Positions 1-8,781 of a DNA stretch of 64,000 nucleotides are shown piece after piece. This stretch comes from Blattamonas nauphoetae (lineage: Eukaryota; Preaxostyla; Oxymonadida): NCBI GenBank assembly GCA_033064195.1, contig JARBJD010000087.1:62001-126000 (forward strand), read 5' to 3'. The first letter of the stretch is position 1. Each line of letters begins with the position of its first letter. The translations under genes were made by a program, and so were the position numbers. The notes below the pieces were generated by a model. That model ran no database searches. It saw only the letters and a program-made list of their open reading frames with translations, and was not told the origin of the DNA.

Positions 1-761
1 TCAATTCGGTCAACCCATTGATCAACGGGGACAACGTCTGGGTTCTTCTTGAAGCAGCGAAGAAGACAGAGTGACGACTTCTTCAGGAGGTACGTGTTGG
101 AGCGAGGATTCATAAGGATCTTTGAAACATTATTGGCAAGAGTTTCGGCGATATCTGCGTTTGCGTAATTTCCGATGAAGGTGAGGGCAAGGCAATTGAT
201 GACTTCACGTTTGTGAGTCAGATCAGATAGAAGACTCTGACCAACGAGACGAAGAACCTCTGATTGCTCATTGATCATTGTTCCGAGAGCAAGATATCCC
301 TGAATACATTGATGAATGAAGGTCAAGAGAGTTGACAAACAATTTGTTTATCTTGGAAAACTGAGGAGCCGATGAGTTCCAGCGCCTGCATGTGGCCAAA
401 ATCCAGGTCATAGCCCATGATAGTAATATACATGAGTTTTAGCACATATTTTTTCTTGTCGTAATCTGTCATTGATTTTGAATCGAAGAATGCGCTTCGG
501 CAGTTCGTGAGCTCCTTTTCAACACGAGCAACCTCTTCTTCTTTGGTGGTAGCTATCAAAAGGAATACATAATGGTAAGAGTAGATGAGTTGAGAAGATA
601 ATGCTCAATAGACTCTTAAAAACGGGTTGAACAATTGATGATGCGAAATTCATCAAATAAAACTTTCAGAGAAAATAGAAGTTCAGAAAGTGTCAGTCCC
701 GAGAAATACCTTCACGGATATCTGTGATGAAATTTGTAAGGCCTTTGTAGTGGACTGTCAT
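1..761 (-). CDS. AP2A: AP-2 complex alpha adaptin, N-terminal part (cut by window edge)
   Basis: Large subunit of the clathrin adaptor AP-2, which acts in endocytosis at the plasma membrane. Exons on the minus strand are 710-761, 341-552 and 1-299, running off the left edge. The joined start reads MTVHYKGLTNFITDIREATTK, then a block with KKKYVLKLMYITIMGYDLDFGHM, close to the alpha-adaptin [22 protein letters not shown] signature. A GYL block follows, and later PVDQWVDR matches alpha-adaptin PMGDWTSR. These features favour alpha over the gamma adaptin of AP-1. Introns are 300-340 (41 bp, starting GTTTGT) and 553-709 (157 bp, unusually long here). The start at 761 is the first ATG giving this conserved N-terminus. 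It lies 102 bp downstream of the SART3 stop on the same strand. The C-terminal trunk, hinge and ear are outside the window. Confidence 0.85.
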
Positions 762-863
762 GAGTGCCGATCTCAAACCCATCGTTTTGCCAATTTGAAG
801 ACATGATTCATCAAAACAGAATTTCAGGTGAAATGAAGAAGAAGAATGAAAAAATAAATCAAA

Positions 864-3727
864 TCACAACTCAAGACGTTTCTTCATCCCCTTTCGCACG
901 GCACGTGGAACCATCATTGATGGTTTTGGAGCTTCAGTCTTTGGCTGGTCTGACTCCGCTTCAACTGGGAGATCAGATGCCTCTGATTGTTTCCCACGAT
1001 GCATTTCTTCTCTCCTCTCCTTCCTCGTGGGACCTTCTTGTTGGTGTTGGTGATGGACAGGCTGTTCCCAGTGTTCTTTGGGTTCCTTCCGATGGAACTT
1101 GTCTCTCTGGTCCTTCTGCACCGGAGGCCTTTCGCGCGGCCCCTTTGGCTTTGAAATGGTCAGCTTAATCGGCACTCCGTTGACCCTCGCCCCGTTCTTG
1201 AGCAACCCCTGCTCCATCGCCTCTTTTGAGTGGAACTCGATGTACCCGTAGCCAAGCAGCTCCCCGTTCAGATTGCGGTTGAGACGAACTTCCTTCACAC
1301 TGCCCTCTTCAAACACAGCAGACACATCGTCTTCAGTCGCTGTCACAGGAATCTGTTTGGCAAAGAGGGTGTTGACGTCGGTGTACAGGAACGATTCTGG
1401 GACGTCAGCGACTCGCTCAGTCTGCATCGTTTTGGAGAGATCGTCGGTGACGTAGTCTTCGATCTCGGCGAGTTTCCTCTTCCGGCCGACCTCGAGCGGG
1501 ATGTAGTCCAAATCCATCTCGGCATCGGCCGGCTCCTTCACCATCGCTGGCTCTTCATTCGGCGGTTGCTGGTGTTGGAGGGGTGCGTCTGCTCCTCCGT
1601 TTCTGATTCGGTGTGCATTCAAGTCTCGCAGCTTCTGTTCGACACGGAGAGTCGCCTGTGTGATCTGTCTCACGTCCAAACAGTGCCGCTCTTCGAACTC
1701 GATCCATCTCCTTCCAACCTCGTCGATTCCGACGGCTCCAAAGGCCAGTCCAGTTTTGAAGATTGAGCGAGCCCACGAGTAGTTTCCTGATTCGATGGCC
1801 AAATTCGCAAAGAACAGATAGACCTTCCCGTTGGTCTTCCCAACTTCTCGGAGGATGACTTCACACTCCTTGTGAGCAACGTCGGGTGTTTGGGCAAAAT
1901 TGACCAGAAAGGCACAGAACTCCCAGTCAACACGGCGGAACGGATCGAACTTGGGTGGAGAGCCGTGAATCTGAAAATCTGCGGGATTCGAAATGATGGC
2001 CCTCACAAACGAAAAGGCTGCCAAAATGGAAGCGATGACTTCAGAAGGGACGGGCGGGAGGGAGCGGAAGTCGAACACGCTGTCGGGTCCCAAGGCGTTC
2101 TTCGGCCGCTTCTTCTTCTCCGAGTCGTCGGCCGAAGAGAGGAGGGGAGCAAGAATGGGGTCGCGATGAGAACGGATGACCAATCGGAGGTACTCCAGGA
2201 GGAGAGGAAGTCGGGTGTCTTCTTCGGGGATTGTGAAGGGATCTTTCGTGAGAAGGCACTTCTGTGGAGGCGACTGAACGTGTCGGAGTTGACGGAGAGA
2301 AGCGAGGAGTGTCGTCTCCACTTCTCCAAGTCTGTTTGGATCGTACGCGAGATCAGACCGATGCGTGGCGAGATTGGCTGGGATGTAAGTGTCCTCGAGT
2401 TCCTTCCAATGGAGGAACTGCACATGAATCTCAGTCGACGACCGACACATCTTCTTCGCTCGTTCGAAAATGTCGGTCAACATCAAACTCTTCGACTGAT
2501 GAATGGCCTGCCTTTCGGCGTTTGTGATTTTGGGTTTGGGTGTGTCTGGCTGCGCGATTCGCTTTGAGGCGAGTTGGTAATCAGTCTCAATCTTCACAAA
2601 TTGGGTCTGGACAAAGTTGACATAGCGGAGCCAGAGGGAAGCGTTGTTGTAGAGGAACCACAAAGCGCTGAGGGATGAAGGGGAAGAAGAATACACACCG
2701 CTCAAAGACAGAGACGACTCGGCGAGTGAACGAGAACGGGATGGTTGTTGCTTTTGGTTTGGTTCCTTCGTTTGCGCGTCTGATGACATGGTCAAGGTAT
2801 TCTGACCACTTTTCTTCCATTGGGTTGGCTTCCGTTGCAGAGTTGAGGGCAATCTCAAACCTTTTCACATCTCCAACGACATCCATAGCCTGTAAAGAAC
2901 AGAAAAATAGGAGTAGAACAAACACTTTGGAAAAGAGGGGTAATTGGATATTTAGCTTCCAGTGCTTCTTTCATAACAACTTGCTTCTCTGCATTAGTCA
3001 AATCGATGAAAGTTGATTCTCGTTGAAAGAATGGATCTGATGAAGTTCGGATGTGTTTTTGCCAAAGATGATGCTCAATGAAAACATCTCTCAATGAGAA
3101 CATTGGAATTTGAAGTTGATTTAGAAACACCTGCAAAGATGGAAATGGTTATGATTAGACGACAAAGTTAGAATTGAGAGAGAAGCAAACTGTTTCAATC
3201 GTTGAAGCAATTGTTGACGCAATAGATTTCCGACCATCTGTCTCTTCGAGAGAAAGCAGAAAATCTGTCATTGGAGGAGTTTGAGCTGGTTTGCTATCAG
3301 AGTCTTCCTTTATTTCATAATAGATGAAGTCCCTGAAGAATCGTTCAAGAAATGCTCGGTATTGATGCCAAAGAATCGATCCCTGCAAAAGAAAAATGAC
3401 ATGCAGAAACATGAGCATACATTATGAAAATTATCTCCACATTGAGCAATTCCTCGTTCATAGATCGTAGAAATTGAAGTGAGCTTCTCTTGAAGAATTC
3501 CCAGTGAGAGAACGGACGAAAGGAGACATTTTTCCAGAGATTGAGCATAAAGCTATCAGAGGAAATAGAGAGAACGGATAGTATAGCAGAAACAATGAAG
3601 AAGTTGATACCAGCCATATTTCTGGGGTTCTGTAGTCCTTGACAATTTCATCAAACTTTTGATTCACATCTTCCAATGAGTGATCGAGGAGAGAGAATTG
3701 GCGAAGTTCATCGAGAACTGAAGACAT
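864..3727 (-). CDS. SART3: SART3 / Prp24-like U4/U6 snRNP recycling factor
   Basis: Six exons (minus): 3611-3727, 3421-3552, 3191-3382, 2924-3130, 2699-2889 and 864-2667. They sum to 880 aa; the human protein is 963. The first half is HAT repeats, e.g. EIWLLYAQSLEK, STIYERGIAQC and FERALWFLYNNASLWLRYV, each rebuilt only when the short introns are removed. The second half has a single clear RRM (about residues 690-770, with TLFAKQIPV and GYGYIEFHS) and ends with the Lsm-interaction motif VPRAVRKGMKKRLEL. Family role: annealing U4 and U6 snRNAs when the tri-snRNP is recycled. Introns are 31-60 bp and all lie in the first 1.1 kb. A mobile element is inserted 18 bp upstream of the ATG, so the 5' UTR and promoter must come largely from the element. 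Human SART3 has two RRMs; I see one. Confidence 0.87.
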
Positions 3728-3745
3728 GGATGTGATCAACCAACT

Positions 3746-3863
3746 GAGAGCGTATGGGTGCAACTGACTTAGACATTAACACCAACCACATTAATTTCAT
3801 TGAACATAAAAAACAAGATACCGAGAGTGAAATGAGAAAAGGACTCTTATCCGAGAAGAAAAC
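3746..3863 (+). repeat. Left terminal inverted repeat of the 1.58-kb element
   Basis: This 118-bp arm matches the reverse complement of 5211-5328 except at about three bases. The match stops sharply after GAGAAGAAAAC, which defines the inner boundary. Read on the minus strand it lies directly upstream of SART3, so it may supply SART3 promoter or 5' leader sequence. Confidence 0.85.
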
Positions 3864-3986
3864 AGACAAAGATCCTTTCACTGTTTTTTCCATTTTTGTG
3901 GTCAATCAGAACTTCAATGTCTTTATTGTGTTGTATTCTTCTTGAATTGGTTCTCTTGCGACATCTCACTCTTTTCCGAGCTGATA

Positions 3987-5193
3987 TTAAGTGAGAAGCG
4001 GTGTATCATGGCGATGATCCTTTCCGTCCTCTTTCTTTCGTGCAAATTTTATTTCAGGGCTACATCGATTTTGAACTGTTGTGGATGATGTCGGGGATGT
4101 ATACGTATCTGAATCATCACTTTTGAATCGAGGTAAATCGTGAACGAGTCCAATCGAAGGAGATATGCCATCAATTCTGTCAATACTGTCTGATTCTGAC
4201 GAAATGAAACTCAAAAAAAGACAGACGTGATCCATTGACATGGTTATTGTCATTTTTTTCTGTTCGAGCAGGAATTGTTGATTTCTCTTGAGAACTTGGT
4301 CAGATCATTGTGAGATAGATTGTCCTAGTTTGGTCTTCTATTCTTTGTCATTCTGGAAAATTTTTTGAAAGATTCATCAAATATCTTCTTTTTTAGATCC
4401 GGACAGAATAAATTGACGACTGGTGGGTGATGATCTTGATCGTGAGAGTTGCTTGAAAAGATTTCGAATGATGTCCGGACCATTGCTATCAATCGATTCC
4501 ATCGAATCGTCTGAGCTTCGGGTATATTGAAGATAAATGTCCGAACTTGCTATTGAAGAATCTTGATCAAGTTTGATGGAGCCATCAACGAGAGACGTGA
4601 CGCAAAACAGAAATGGTTCGATTGTTTCGAAAAGACGTTCACCTGATCATAAAGATTAAACCAAAAAATGAACAAAAACCATCTCATATGGATTGAAAGA
4701 TACCCTCCAACGTCATGTACTATTTTTCAGAACGGTAAACTGATTGTTTTCGGAAGTAAATCATGAATTTGCTCGTGGACTTATGTTGTCTTTCAGACTG
4801 GACTTTATTGAAGATATCGTTTGATAAATCTGGTGTCCTTCAGAATATAGATGAAAATAATACGACAAACAGGGAAATCGAACGATCGGTGTGGAGAATG
4901 TGATGCAATCCAGTGGATCCATTCGCTGAACTCCGATTTAGGGGATGCTGATGAGTTTATATTGATGTTCGATTCATATCCGCTAATGTGTCATGATTTC
5001 CCGAAATGAAAAGAGAGTTTCATGTCCTGAACACGACAAGGATCTGCGTTTGAACTTCTTCGTGATGTTCGTGCCATTCCAGTGTGATGGTTGAAAAAGT
5101 GCTCTTATGTCATTGGGTTATGCTGTGATACTTCATAAAAATGCGACGGTCAATCTGTATTCGTGCTGAGTTGGGAAGAAACGTCCGGATCAT
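3987..5193 (-). CDS. Spliced gene of unknown family carried inside the TIR element
   Basis: Minus-strand exons 5038-5101, 4871-4947, 4734-4837, 4405-4642, 4227-4294 and 3987-4195 join with consistent phase to the stop at 3987. An 11-bp first exon (5183-5193, ATG ATC CGG AC) would also keep frame and give 256 aa, but this start is speculative. Introns include a typical 31-bp GTCTGT...TCAG (4196-4226) and a 33-bp GTTTGT...GAAG (4838-4870). The product has readable stretches such as GLHHILHTDRSISLTPDLS, RERLFETIEPFLFCVTSLVD and DIIRNLFKQLSRSRSS, then a Ser/Asp-rich hydrophilic C-terminus. No DDE triad, zinc finger or other family signature is evident. The gene fits almost exactly between the inverted repeats. 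It may be the element's own gene or a captured host gene. Confidence 0.5.
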
Positions 5194-5210
5194 GTCGATA
5201 CCATATTTCA

Positions 5211-5328
5211 GTTTTCTTCTCGGATAAGAGTCCTTTTCTCATTTCACTCTCGGTATATTGTTTTTTATGTTCAATGAAATTAATGTGGTTGGTGTTCATG
5301 TCTAAGTCGGTTGCACCCATACGCTCTC
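5211..5328 (-). repeat. Right terminal inverted repeat of the 1.58-kb element
   Basis: Partner of the arm at 3746-3863, in opposite orientation. It ends at ACGCTCTC, followed by the second AACT copy of the target duplication. Read on the minus strand, the first exon of the internal gene begins within about 20 bp of its inner edge. Confidence 0.85.
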
Positions 5329-5491
5329 AACTTTTTTTGATTGTCATCTCCACCACAGATGAAAATGCAGAGTGAGTGATGATTCAACTTCGACAGTGGA
5401 ATTTCTTTCAAAAAAATCGGTACAATAATTATTGTTCGATTTAATGTTCAAATTGTGATTGAAAAAAAGGATTAATTTCGAAAAAAGAATT

Positions 5492-5563
5492 GCCTCGGGC
5501 CGGTTTCGATCCAGCTACCTGCAGATCTTCAGTCTGACACTCTACCAATTGAGCTACCGAGGC
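5492..5563 (-). tRNA. tRNA-Phe (GAA)
   Basis: This 72-nt cloverleaf reads on the minus strand. The acceptor stem GCCTCGG/CCGAGGC pairs over all 7 bp. The D arm is GCTC-AATTGGTA-GAGT. The anticodon loop CTGAAGA gives anticodon GAA, and the T arm is GCTGG-ATCGAAA-CCGGC with one G-U pair. The anticodon stem has a mismatch at its outer pair (T27/C43). The 3' flank is A followed by a T run, a pol III terminator. No intron. It faces the second tRNA-Phe copy about 160 bp away in opposite orientation. Confidence 0.9.
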
Positions 5564-5723
5564 TTGCAAAATCCATGAAAAATAGCCGTTTTCTCCAGAG
5601 GAGCCAACAACCCCATAACCTTCAAAATCTGTCTCGACACACATTCCATTCTTTTGATCATGACCCTTCGGCTATTAAGCGTCCTTTTCTGAAGAAAACA
5701 GTGATTTTTCAAGTGTTTTGCGC

Positions 5724-5793
5724 GCCTCGGTAGCTCAATAGGTAGAGTGGTAGACTGAAGATCTACAGGCAGCTGGTTCGAAACCAGCCCGAG
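5724..5793 (+). pseudogene. tRNA-Phe (GAA) split by a foldback element two bases from its 3' end
   Basis: Bases 5724-5793 are the first 70 nt of a tRNA-Phe. The acceptor 5' strand is GCCTCGG, the anticodon stem (GTAGA/TCTAC) is perfect around loop CTGAAGA, and the T stem (GCTGG/CCAGC) is perfect. The acceptor 3' strand stops after CCGAG. The missing GC, the discriminator A and a T-run terminator (CTTCTTTTT) lie at 6173 onward, on the far side of the 377-bp element, preceded by a duplicated AG. With the element left out, all 7 acceptor pairs match the other tRNA-Phe gene. As it stands the two outer pairs are lost and the terminator is displaced, so a functional product is unlikely. Confidence 0.85.
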
Positions 5794-5949
5794 CAGTTGG
5801 TTTCGATGGGTCGGCAAATTAAAATGAACACGAAGAAAGGGGAGATCATCATTCCACCAAGTATTTTATCCACAGTATGCTCTATTTCCTTCTCAGATTA
5901 CTCATATTATCCCAACTTCATCAGAAAAGCATAGCAACAAGTGAAGTGA
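5794..5949 (+). repeat. Left arm of foldback element
   Basis: This 156-bp arm is the reverse complement of 6015-6170 apart from one base (GATGGGTCGG versus GATTGGTCGG). It begins immediately after the truncated tRNA acceptor strand. Confidence 0.9.
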
Positions 5950-6014
5950 TTCACCTTTCCCGGAAACTGAAAACAGACAGAAACTGGAGGATCAGAATTC
6001 TCTTCTCCAAAGTG

Positions 6015-6170
6015 TCACTTCACTTGTTGCTATGCTTTTCTGATGAAGTTGGGATAATATGAGTAATCTGAGAAGGAAATAGAGCATACTGTGGATAAAA
6101 TACTTGGTGGAATGATGATCTCCCCTTTCTTCGTGTTCATTTTAATTTGCCGACCAATCGAAACCAACTG
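6015..6170 (-). repeat. Right arm of foldback element
   Basis: Partner of the arm at 5794-5949. It ends at CCAACTG, directly followed by AG-GC-A and the displaced pol III terminator of the tRNA. The CorA start codon lies 82 bp downstream. Confidence 0.9.
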
Positions 6171-6251
6171 AGGCACTTCTTTTTGCGTTGTTTTGGTTCG
6201 ATCATCAAAAGTTCGACACTGCATGGGACACCATCTCATAACATCCTCATT

Positions 6252-7950
6252 ATGATCATCACTGTTTACTCTGTTTCAGGCACGAAAGAATTTCAACAAT
6301 TCGACACATTTTTAACTGATGTCGTTCAAAACCCACCTTCACAATCAAACAAAATTTGGTATGATTTTGAAGGAGAACCCGATGTAGATGATATGTCAAA
6401 ACTTGCCTACATGTTCTATCTTCATCCATTAACTGTTGAAGATATTATTAAGCTTGATTCAAATGCTAAATGGGAAATATTCGACAATTACCTTTTCATC
6501 ATTTGCATGGCCAAAGGTGAAGGAGAATTTTTCAATGAAATGTCAATCATCCTCGGTGACTATTTTATCCTCACATTTCACCGTAACTCTCTCCTGGGTA
6601 TCGATTCAGCTTGGAGTGATGTTCGGCAACTCATGTCTGACAAGGTCTGTGACTTTTTGATTATCCTCTCACGTCTTTCAGTCAGGAACGCATAAATCCT
6701 TCGATCTCCCACGATTTTACTCCAAACCCTCTCGGAAACAAAAAAGTACAAAATCGAAGACTCAACAGAAGAAATCTTCGGAAACAAACCTGGCCAGCTT
6801 TTTCCAACCGTCCCATCCTCCCATTTCACAAAGTCCCATGCGTTCATCGGAAGCTATAATATCCCCCCACATTGGCGGTCCTGTTATCGACGAAGATCGT
6901 GAAACTCGAAACACAGACGTCTTGTTCGGGATCGAATCACGCCGAAGAAATACTGAACACGAAAATGCACCCACAGCAATGGTGAAGGGAGCGATGGGGG
7001 TCTCGGTTATGATGAATATGGGTGACACAGCACTTCCGACACCATCCTTCGGCCGATTTGCTGTGAACACGGAACATGACGAGGGGGACGATGACGACAG
7101 AGGACAGCCACAGCCATCTGAAACTCCGTCAGCTGGACACATCGAACCGCAACAATCTCCACGACCCCACACGCCGTCGTTCTACGCTGATTGGATGCAG
7201 GAGACCATCCAGTCGCAGCAGGGAAGGGAGATTGGTGCTCTCCTCCTCGCCCAGCAGAACAAGACACGAAGCCCGTTGAACGTGGACTTTGTGCTGTATG
7301 CCCTTCTGAACGAGCTTGTCATGCAATACAAGAAAGACCAGGAAAACCTGGACCAGGAAGTGTGCCTCTCTCCTCTGCTCATTCTCCCAGCTCGAAGCTC
7401 TCTTCACCCTCACTCAGTCTCTCCACACAGACAGCGACCAGGAAGACCTCCTTCTGCGCTTCGATGTGGACCGTCGGATTTTGGGGTCGGTCCGTCATGG
7501 CCTCTCGCCGTACCGAGATCTCCTCTCCACACTCTGCACGCAGTCCCACACGCCTTTCATCTCGCCAAACACTGTCCGATATCTGCGGTCAGTGTTTGAC
7601 GTGGTTGTGTATGTGTTGGAGAAGAACGAACACTGCCGCGACGCGCTGCTCAACACTCACACAAACTACCTCTCCTTCATCTCCGTCAAGCTTAGCAGAG
7701 TCTCCAACAAGCTTGCCCAGATCTCGAAGGACGCAACGGTCCTGACTGCTGTCCTTGGCCTCCTTCAGATCATCGGGTCAACTTACGGGTATGCTTCTCT
7801 CGTCGTCATCTCTCCAGGATGAACATCTGGCTCCCGGGTGGAGTTGATGAGGGGACTATATTCCCCTTCCTTATTATTATTACTGTGTACATAGTCATTA
7901 TTATCTTTTCATACATTCTGAACAAGTGCCTCCGATGGGACAAGCCTTGA
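6252..7950 (+). CDS. CorA-family Mg2+ channel
   Basis: Exons 6252-6644, 6682-7359, 7391-7788 and 7818-7950 give 533 aa. The N-terminal cytoplasmic domain starts MIITVYSVSG and includes YMFYLHPLTVEDI, typical of CorA. A low-complexity insert of about 120 residues (7000-7180) is followed by the long stalk helix. The signature GMN (about residues 490-492) is formed only by splicing across the 29-bp intron 7789-7817. It sits at the end of TM1 (TVLTAVLGLLQIIGSTY) and is followed by the loop NIWLPGGVDEGT and TM2 (FPFLIIITVYIVIIIFSYIL). Family role: pentameric Mg2+ uptake through a membrane. The ATG at 6252 begins directly at the first beta strand. The gene starts just after the split tRNA-Phe. Confidence 0.88.
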
Positions 7951-8025
7951 AACATTTCACACCATTTATTTGCTGATATACTTGTTCCATAAAAAGAGCA
8001 ACCTGCAAAATGAATCAAACATCCT

Positions 8026-8610
8026 TCATCCATGTTTTTGTCGATATTCATCTCTTTTTTGTTGATGCATTCTCAGCATTTGTTCCTTCCACAATTTGGC
8101 GTTCATCCTTCTTTCCCGAAATTCTCCTTCATCTTTATCAAGGTTTATCATTTGTACTTTAGTGTTTTCTTCTTCTGAACTATCATCATTGATAATTTCC
8201 TTTTCAATTCGAGTCTTTTGTTGTTCTTTTTGAGTTTGCTCGATGAATGCATCAGTTTCCTGCATAATCCGTTTCTTACTTTTAGGATGAGGTTGTGCCT
8301 CCTTTTCTTGTGGCGTGAGTCGTTTTCCAAACGAATTTACGACAACCCCAGGACCGAGCTGGGGTTTTGGTGGTGAACGAACTCTCTCAAGATCTTGCTT
8401 ATCAATCTCTCCCGTTCCGTATTTTTTGAGGAGTTGAACGTGGTCCTTCTCTTCGTCGGTCTGATTGACAAGAACAGTATGTTGAATTTGAGTTTTCCGA
8501 TAACTTGAAAGAAGTGAATCAACTGCTGGTGTTGAGAGTTTTGAAGGTGATGTCGGAGTTGTAATCGTTTCCACTTGCTCAGGTACTTGAGTATGGTCGG
8601 ATAAACTCAT
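8026..8610 (-). CDS. Hypothetical charged coiled-coil protein
   Basis: A single-exon 194-aa reading frame with an ATG at 8610. It is hydrophilic and rich in Lys, Glu and Gln. It contains VQLLKKYGTGEIDKQDLERV, a SPPKPQ proline patch, an acidic DDSSEEEN stretch and a basic C-terminal helix (RERRMNAKLWKEQMLRMHQQ). There is no membrane segment or signal peptide. The composition resembles small nuclear or spliceosome-associated proteins, but I cannot assign a family. It ends 75 bp past the convergent CorA stop and starts 171 bp downstream of PRPF31 on the same strand. Confidence 0.6.
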   Translation of the reverse strand: MSLSDHTQVPEQVETITTPTSPSKLSTPAVDSLLSSYRKTQIQHTVLVNQTDEEKDHVQLLKKYGTGEIDKQDLERVRSPPKPQLGPGVVVNSFGKRLTPQEKEAQPHPKSKKRIMQETDAFIEQTQKEQQKTRIEKEIINDDSSEEENTKVQMINLDKDEGEFRERRMNAKLWKEQMLRMHQQKRDEYRQKHG

Positions 8611-8781
8611 GAGAAAAGACTTAGGAGAGAAAGTGAGAAAAGAATTTGAAAATGGGCTCTCCGACCAAACCCTGACAGGATGAAGAAATGAAGTGCCTTG
8701 AATTGATACATACGAGATATTGGCGAAAAAACGATAAAATCTGTGAAGTGTTCTTTGAAAAAAAGAGAAAGAAGAAATGTC

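Larger units (their letters stand above)
3746..5328. mobile_element. DNA transposon with 118-bp terminal inverted repeats and internal gene
   Basis: Two inverted copies of a 118-bp sequence bound this 1583-bp segment (3746-3863 and 5211-5328), differing at about three positions and starting GAGAGCGTATGGGTGCAAC. Directly outside each end is the same tetranucleotide AACT (3742-3745 and 5329-5332), as expected for a target-site duplication. The interior holds one minus-strand spliced gene (3987 to about 5193). I recognise no transposase motif. The termini and 4-bp duplication do not match Tc1/mariner (TA), piggyBac (TTAA), hAT (8 bp) or Mutator (9 bp), so the superfamily is undetermined. It could be an autonomous element of an unfamiliar family, or a Pack-type element that captured a host gene. 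High arm identity suggests a fairly recent insertion. Confidence 0.75.
5794..6170. mobile_element. 377-bp foldback (MITE-like) element inserted in a tRNA gene
   Basis: The element consists of two 156-bp arms (5794-5949 and 6015-6170) that are reverse complements with a single difference, separated by a 65-bp spacer. Termini read CAGTTGGTTTCGAT. The flanks share AG (5792-5793 and 6171-6172), a possible 2-bp target duplication. It has no coding capacity, so mobility would need proteins supplied elsewhere. Near-perfect arms imply a recent insertion or arm-to-arm conversion. Its arms are unrelated to the 118-bp repeats of the neighbouring element. Confidence 0.85.

Noticed and set aside
5794-5820. 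GGTTTCGAT in the foldback terminus resembling a tRNA T-loop or B box
   Set aside because: The match is short and the flanking bases do not form a T stem. Probably chance, though it lies beside a tRNA.
7815-8020. Cysteine-rich minus-strand stretch (KCFKACPIGGTCSECMKR) next to the 194-aa gene
   Set aside because: It overlaps the last CorA exon antisense, and the only donor that could join it leaves an 18-bp intron after an in-frame stop.
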